From an uncultured Flavobacteriales bacterium (GTDB taxonomy: Bacteria; Bacteroidota; Bacteroidia; Flavobacteriales_E; Vicingaceae), in assembly GCA_913059105.1 (NCBI GenBank), contig CAJXRL010000023.1, forward strand, positions 1 through 18,177: 18,177 nucleotides of DNA. The letters are read 5' to 3'. Within the stretch, counting starts at the first letter, position 1. The number at the start of each line of letters is the position of its first letter. The notes below the pieces were generated by a model that was not told where the DNA came from, searched no databases, and saw nothing but the letters and a program-made list of their open reading frames with translations. The position numbers were made by a program, and so were the translations under genes. This document shows, piece after piece, positions 14,658-18,177 of this stretch.

Positions 14658-14797
14658 CTATTAAATTGTAAGCCCTACTTTATTTTTAGCGGACTGGCTT
14701 TATACTCTAGCCGTGGACTTTGCCGACCATTGGCAAAGTAGATTTTTACCAGAAAAATAGTAATGGTTCCAAGATAAAAAACGATTTGCCAACTAGC
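14658..14797. repeat. Diverged structured intergenic repeat, copy B
   Basis: Partner of 13701-13847, in the 275-base spacer between converging genes. Stem 1 is ACTTTGCC (14717-14724) with GGCAAAGT (14732-14739), a perfect 8-bp stem with a 7-base loop. Stem 2 is ATTTTT (14742-14747) with AAAAAT (14753-14758). Compared with copy A, several base pairs of stem 1 differ on both sides while pairing is kept. The rest of the spacer, 14560-14657, holds GCTTAAC near 14615 and no gene. Confidence 0.6.
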
Positions 14798-14834
14798 TCT
14801 AGAATGCATTGCGGTTTCTCTGTTTTCTTAGGAT

Positions 14835-15902
14835 TTATAAATCAATCCTTAAACCAACAATAAATGAATAAGATATGATATTGAAATCAATCTCATCATC
14901 AGTTTTAGCAACAAGCAAAGGGACGTAGTCTGAGTTAAAAGACGAGCTTAAAAAAATACGCTTCGAAAGTTGATAATCTAATCCAGCGTTAAGACTGAAA
15001 GTGTGCCTCAAATTATCAAAATCTACTAGACTAGCGTTGTACAAATTTATTCCACCACTGAGTTTTGGTTGTAATTTCTTAGCCCTAAATATGTATTGGA
15101 GCTGAATTGGAATTTTATATACGTGAGTAATATTTTTAAATTGAGTCGATTCTAAGCTAACCAGTCCCGACTTAAAAAATAATTTTTCATTTGCTCTCGG
15201 GGCCCAAAAATAAATGTACGCACCAATTGCTCCCATGAAATTTTCATATCCTCTAAATTTAGTAATTCCAATAAATGGAACAACAGATACTTTTAATAAA
15301 GGACGTTTCTTTTCATAAATTAAACATTCTTCATTTTTACAAATAATGTTATGATAATCTTCTGCAAGATTGGTTAGATTTTGATGATTTGGTTTTTTGA
15401 TAGAATTTATTCGCTCTCTCAACTCTGGCGCATCCTGCATATAATAATTCAACAAACCAATATGACGGGTGGTTTCAACAATCACTTTTCTACCTTCAAC
15501 AAATTCAACTCCTTTGTCGTAAACCAACTCAACAAGTTCAGAATTTTCTTTGTCCATATAATAATGGTCACCCGAATCGTCTCGTTGGTAGTAAATATTT
15601 ACTTTCCCTTTGATGAGATATTCTAGAAAGACCTTCTTATCATTCAATTTCCAAGAAACATAATATTTGCCATCAACAAATCTGAACGATTGGATATCAA
15701 AGGGAGAGTAACTAAACAATTTATTATTCGAATTTTTGAATTTGCAAACTTTACTCATTAATTGATCTCCCCTATAATCAATTACCCCGTAAACAGTATC
15801 CCCTTCATTTTTTATAACATATCCAGGTCTAAAATCTGTTTGTGACTTTACTTGAAACATATGAATTGATAATGCAATGAAAAGTATAATTCTTAGTCTC
15901 AT
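14835..15902 (-). CDS. Secreted outer-membrane-type protein of unknown function
   Basis: A 355-residue protein with a signal peptide (hydrophobic 4-15, likely cut after VKSQ, about 18-21). The N-terminal half opens with DFRPGYVIKNEGDTVYGVID and has FRFVDGKYYVSWKL, a pattern I recall at the start of many Bacteroidota envelope proteins of unknown role. The C-terminal half (about 200-355) consists of alternating hydrophobic/polar strands with aromatic girdle residues and ends in SYSFIVGLRIDL, typical of an outer-membrane beta-barrel. A pair of cysteines (C188 and C193 region, NIICKNEECLIY) lies between the halves. It is 56 bases downstream of the SnoaL-like gene on the same strand and may be read from it. 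It faces the lipoprotein region across copy B of the repeat. Confidence 0.75.
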   Translation of the reverse strand: MRLRIILFIALSIHMFQVKSQTDFRPGYVIKNEGDTVYGVIDYRGDQLMSKVCKFKNSNNKLFSYSPFDIQSFRFVDGKYYVSWKLNDKKVFLEYLIKGKVNIYYQRDDSGDHYYMDKENSELVELVYDKGVEFVEGRKVIVETTRHIGLLNYYMQDAPELRERINSIKKPNHQNLTNLAEDYHNIICKNEECLIYEKKRPLLKVSVVPFIGITKFRGYENFMGAIGAYIYFWAPRANEKLFFKSGLVSLESTQFKNITHVYKIPIQLQYIFRAKKLQPKLSGGINLYNASLVDFDNLRHTFSLNAGLDYQLSKRIFLSSSFNSDYVPLLVAKTDDEIDFNIISYSFIVGLRIDL

Positions 15903-15958
15903 TTAAAATATTTTATTGGACGTATAATCCTATTGTTGCTCTGTAATAAATTTAGCAT

Positions 15959-16336
15959 TTAATACATCGTATTCGGATTAGCCGATTCCTTAGGAATTTG
16001 TTGAATGGCATCCCAGTGTTCTATTATTTTGCCAGAAGCGTCGAAACGAAAAAAGTCCATTGTAATGTATTGATCATTACCCGGCCAAGTTTGATGCGTA
16101 TGCAATGAAACCAAATCACCCTCGCCAATGCAGCGAACAAACTCTATTGATTTTTCAGGATATTCCGCCTGCATACGCTCAAAGTAGTCAGTGAATCCTT
16201 GCGTACCATTTGCCACATCTGGATTATGTTGAATGTATTCATCGCCAACATATTGCTCAACTGCTTGTTTTGGATTTCCATCGTACGCCATTTGGTAAAA
16301 TGCTATAGCGCTTTTTTTATTTTCTTCTATGTTCAT
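15959..16336 (-). CDS. SnoaL-like / NTF2-fold protein
   Basis: A 125-residue cytoplasmic protein with no signal peptide. The order and spacing of features fit the SnoaL-like polyketide-cyclase domain (NTF2-like fold): an N-terminal helix NKKSAIAFYQMAYDG, then VEQYVGDEYIQHNPDVANG, FVRCIGEGDLVSLHTHQTW, and the closing strand FDASGKIIEHWDAIQQIP. The conserved-looking polar pocket residues are the histidines in IQHNP, HTH and EHWD. In this family such residues line a small-molecule cavity, and many members have unknown substrates. The length matches single-domain members. It lies between the outer-membrane-type gene and glyS and is separated from glyS by the palindromic terminator, so it should have its own promoter. 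Confidence 0.88.
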   Translation of the reverse strand: MNIEENKKSAIAFYQMAYDGNPKQAVEQYVGDEYIQHNPDVANGTQGFTDYFERMQAEYPEKSIEFVRCIGEGDLVSLHTHQTWPGNDQYITMDFFRFDASGKIIEHWDAIQQIPKESANPNTMY

Positions 16337-16347
16337 TCTATTGAATT

Positions 16348-16408
16348 CAAAAAACCCAAATTGTCACACTGAGCGGAGTCGAAGTGTAAGACAAGTTTGG
16401 GTTTTTTG
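16348..16408 (-). terminator. Long palindromic terminator after glyS with a Bacteroidota repeat core
   Basis: Perfect outer arms CAAAAAACCCAAA (16348-16360) and TTTGGGTTTTTTG (16396-16408) enclose TTGTC/GACAA and ACACT/AGTGT inner arms. Read on the minus strand the hairpin ends in a T run 22 bases after the glyS stop, so it should terminate glyS; A and T runs on both sides would allow action in both directions. The core CACTGAGCGGAGTCGAAGTG resembles an intergenic palindrome I recall as common in flavobacterial genomes. Confidence 0.85.
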
Positions 16409-16429
16409 AGTTTTAACTAATTCTACCCT

Positions 16430-17953
16430 CTATTTCAACTTTAGTTTATTAAATAGTATCGAAGATAAATCCGCTATCGCAACTCTTTCTTGTTGCATCG
16501 TATCTCTGTCTCTAATCGTAACAGAATTATCTTCTAAACTATCGTGATCAACTGTAATTGATATTGGTGTTCCTATGGCGTCTTGTCTTCTGTAACGCTT
16601 CCCAATCGAATCTTTCTCATCGTATTGACAATTAAAGTCCATTTGCAATGTTTTCAAAATTTCTCTCGCCTTTTCAGGAAGTCCATCTTTTTTAGTCAGT
16701 GGCATAATTGCAGCCTTACAGGGTGCTAAAAAGTTCGGAATTCTCATCACCACTCTTGAACTGCCATCTTCTAATTGTTCATTTTTAATAGAGTTCGATA
16801 GAATGGCTAAGAACATTCTATCTAAACCAATAGAAGTTTCAATTACATAAGGAACGTAGCTTTCATTCAATTCCGGATCAAAATATTGTAATTTTTTACC
16901 AGAATGCTTCTCGTGCTGCTTCAAGTCAAAATCTGTTCGAGAGTGAATTCCTTCTAACTCTTTAAAACCAAAAGGAAAGTCAAATTCTATATCTGTTGCA
17001 GCATTTGCGTAATGAGCCATTTTTAAGTGGTCGTGAAACTTGTATTTTTCTTCAGGTATTCCTAGCGCTAAATGCCATTCCATACGGGCCTCTTTCCAAT
17101 ACTCATACCATTTCATCTCCTCTCCTGGACGAACAAAAAATTGCATTTCCATTTGTTCAAACTCTCGCATTCTAAAAATAAACTGACGAGCAATTATTTC
17201 ATTTCTAAATGCTTTCCCAATCTGAGCAATGCCAAAAGGGATTTTCAAGCGTGAAGTTTTTTGAACATTTAGAAAGTTAACGAAGATGCCTTGAGCGGTT
17301 TCCGGACGCAAATAAATAGTACTTGCTCCATCTGCCATAGCACCCATCTCAGTGCTAAACATTAAGTTGAACTGACGCACATCCGTCCAATTTCTTGAGC
17401 CACTTACTGGATCAGCAATTTCTAAATCAACAATCAATTGGCGAACATCTTCTAAATTATCCGCATCCATTGCTGTTTTAAAACGATTTTCTGCACTGTC
17501 AATTTTTTCTTGATTTGCCGTAACCCGAGGGTTTGTTGCTCTAAACTCAGCTTCGTTAAAGGCTTCTCCAAAACGTTTTGCAGCTTTGGTTACCTCTTTA
17601 TTAATCTTAGCTTCAATTTTAACTACCCAATCTTCTACTAAAACATCTGCTCTATAACGCTTCTTCGAATCTTTGTTGTCAATGAGTGGATCGTTGAACG
17701 CATCTGTATGTCCGGATGCTTTCCAGGTGGTAGGGTGCATAAAGATAGATGCGTCAATACCGACAATATTTTCGTGCATTTGCACCATGGCTTTCCACCA
17801 GTATTGTTTAATGTTGTTTTTTAATTCACTTCCCAAAGGACCATAATCATAAGCGGCGCTTAAGCCATCATAGATTTCAGATGAGGGAAAAACAAAGCCA
17901 TACTCTTTTGCGTGACCAATAATGTTTTTAAGATTTTCTTCTTGATTTGCCAT
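16430..17953 (-). CDS. glyS: Glycyl-tRNA synthetase, single-chain class II type
   Basis: A 507-residue cytoplasmic enzyme that charges tRNA-Gly. The N-terminus (IIGHAKEYGFVFPSSEIYDG, then YDYGPLGSELKNNIK) and the class II motifs are plain: motif 2 FRNEI with R250, followed by FRMREFEQMEMQFF, and motif 3 GLDRMFLAIL from G376. The C-terminal anticodon-binding domain starts near APCKAAIMPL and includes RYRRQDAIGTPISITVD. This is the homodimeric alpha2 type, not the glyQ/glyS alpha2beta2 type. ATG 17953 is preferred; a GTG just before it (17956) is also open. The gene stands alone, with a terminator of its own and a possible near-leaderless promoter. Confidence 0.97.
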   Translation of the reverse strand: MANQEENLKNIIGHAKEYGFVFPSSEIYDGLSAAYDYGPLGSELKNNIKQYWWKAMVQMHENIVGIDASIFMHPTTWKASGHTDAFNDPLIDNKDSKKRYRADVLVEDWVVKIEAKINKEVTKAAKRFGEAFNEAEFRATNPRVTANQEKIDSAENRFKTAMDADNLEDVRQLIVDLEIADPVSGSRNWTDVRQFNLMFSTEMGAMADGASTIYLRPETAQGIFVNFLNVQKTSRLKIPFGIAQIGKAFRNEIIARQFIFRMREFEQMEMQFFVRPGEEMKWYEYWKEARMEWHLALGIPEEKYKFHDHLKMAHYANAATDIEFDFPFGFKELEGIHSRTDFDLKQHEKHSGKKLQYFDPELNESYVPYVIETSIGLDRMFLAILSNSIKNEQLEDGSSRVVMRIPNFLAPCKAAIMPLTKKDGLPEKAREILKTLQMDFNCQYDEKDSIGKRYRRQDAIGTPISITVDHDSLEDNSVTIRDRDTMQQERVAIADLSSILFNKLKLK

Positions 17954-17957
17954 CACG

Positions 17958-17965
17958 CAAAAGTA
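17958..17965 (-). promoter_or_regulatory. Candidate -7 box for glyS, near-leaderless
   Basis: On the minus strand this reads TACTTTTG, a full match to TAnnTTTG, only four bases before the ATG at 17953. If used, the transcript would start at or next to the start codon. No convincing -33 TTG element is seen, so the call is weak. Confidence 0.3.
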
Positions 17966-18050
17966 ATTTATTGAAAGCTTAGTTGAGAAACTTTAAAGCA
18001 CAAAAAACCCTTGTCAAATGTTGAGGTCTTCAAGATTGCTTTTCTCCTTG

Positions 18051-18125
18051 CTAGAAGTGGAAGATTAGCGTATCGTTTGCTTTTGGTCCAGGATTATAAT
18101 TAGCGGAAGAATTCCCTGAAATAAT
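18051..18125 (-). pseudogene. Possible C-terminal remnant of a protein gene
   Basis: On the minus strand an open stretch of 24 codons ends at TAG 18053-18051 and encodes GNSSANYNPGPKANDTLIFHF, which reads like a genuine protein C-terminus (PGP turn, then a TLIFHF strand). It is closed upstream by TAA at 18128-18126. An adjacent frame just upstream reads QFFGNVYI, so a frameshift, real or from sequencing error near the contig end, is possible. No start is visible and the family is not recognised. Confidence 0.25.
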
Positions 18126-18126
18126 T

Positions 18127-18140
18127 TATACATATGTATA
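18127..18140. repeat. Perfect 14-bp palindrome
   Basis: TATACATATGTATA is its own reverse complement. In this AT-rich spacer of about 220 bases upstream of glyS it could be an operator-like dyad or chance. Apart from this and the possible remnant at 18051-18125, I see nothing else in 17966-18177. Confidence 0.5.
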
Positions 18141-18177
18141 CGTTACCGAAGAATTGTTACACAACTATCTTCTACTC

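Noticed and set aside
14661..14759. Short open frame through repeat copy B reading FLADWLYTLAVDFADHWQ
   Set aside because: Copy A has an indel that breaks the corresponding frame and gives an unrelated peptide, while stem pairing is kept in both, so this is structured non-coding DNA and not a gene.
12702..14834. CRISPR array, tRNA or IS element in the sparse region
   Set aside because: There are no regularly spaced repeats, no cloverleaf, no transposase frame and no terminal inverted repeats with target duplication.
18001..18020. CAAAAAACCCTTGTC as a second glyS-type terminator
   Set aside because: Only one half resembles the palindrome at 16348; the matching GGGTTTTTT arm is missing, so no hairpin can form.

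Overview
The window looks like an AT-rich contig from a member of the Bacteroidota, probably a Flavobacteriales-type bacterium. The signs are a SprA-related outer-membrane protein, a GT87-like membrane fragment, paired secreted amidohydrolases, a small membrane protein next to hflX, single-chain GlyRS, Bacteroidota-type TAnnTTTG promoter boxes, and a CACTGAGCGGAGTCGAAGTG-type intergenic palindrome. The first 50 bases are not genomic. They are Illumina Nextera adapter with an i5 index, so position 51 is the true left edge and the first gene is only a C-terminal fragment.

Layout. 51-551: tail of a polytopic membrane protein. 698-5030 (minus): a two-gene operon of secreted amidohydrolase-fold proteins carrying three modules, only one with an intact metal site. 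5114-7160 (plus): a four-helix membrane protein, the ribosome-associated GTPase HflX, and a small secreted protein. 7165-10647 (minus): a large outer-membrane protein related to SprA, starting at TTG. 10819-12750 (plus): exonuclease III, then an OmpA-type lipoprotein closed by a clear terminator. 12751-14834: a sparse, accessory-looking stretch with two short lipoprotein genes separated and followed by long structured non-coding DNA. 14835-16336 (minus): an outer-membrane-type protein and a SnoaL-like protein. 16348-17953 (minus): glycyl-tRNA synthetase with a long palindromic terminator. 17954-18177: non-coding, with a possible out-of-frame protein remnant and a perfect 14-bp palindrome.

The most interesting region is 12751-14834. 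Both lipoprotein genes start 18-28 bases after a shared TTATnyGGGyGTT boundary. The start of the first unit (GTTACCATTC) is perfectly complementary to a sequence near its other end (GAATGGTAAC), as expected for R' and R'' ends of an integron-type gene cassette. Two diverged copies of an approximately 140-bp element follow the genes, and the pairs in one stem change in a compensatory way. No integrase gene lies in the window, so this could be a cassette cluster lacking an integrase or a related, undescribed modular element. The rest of the window is ordinary chromosomal housekeeping and envelope genes.
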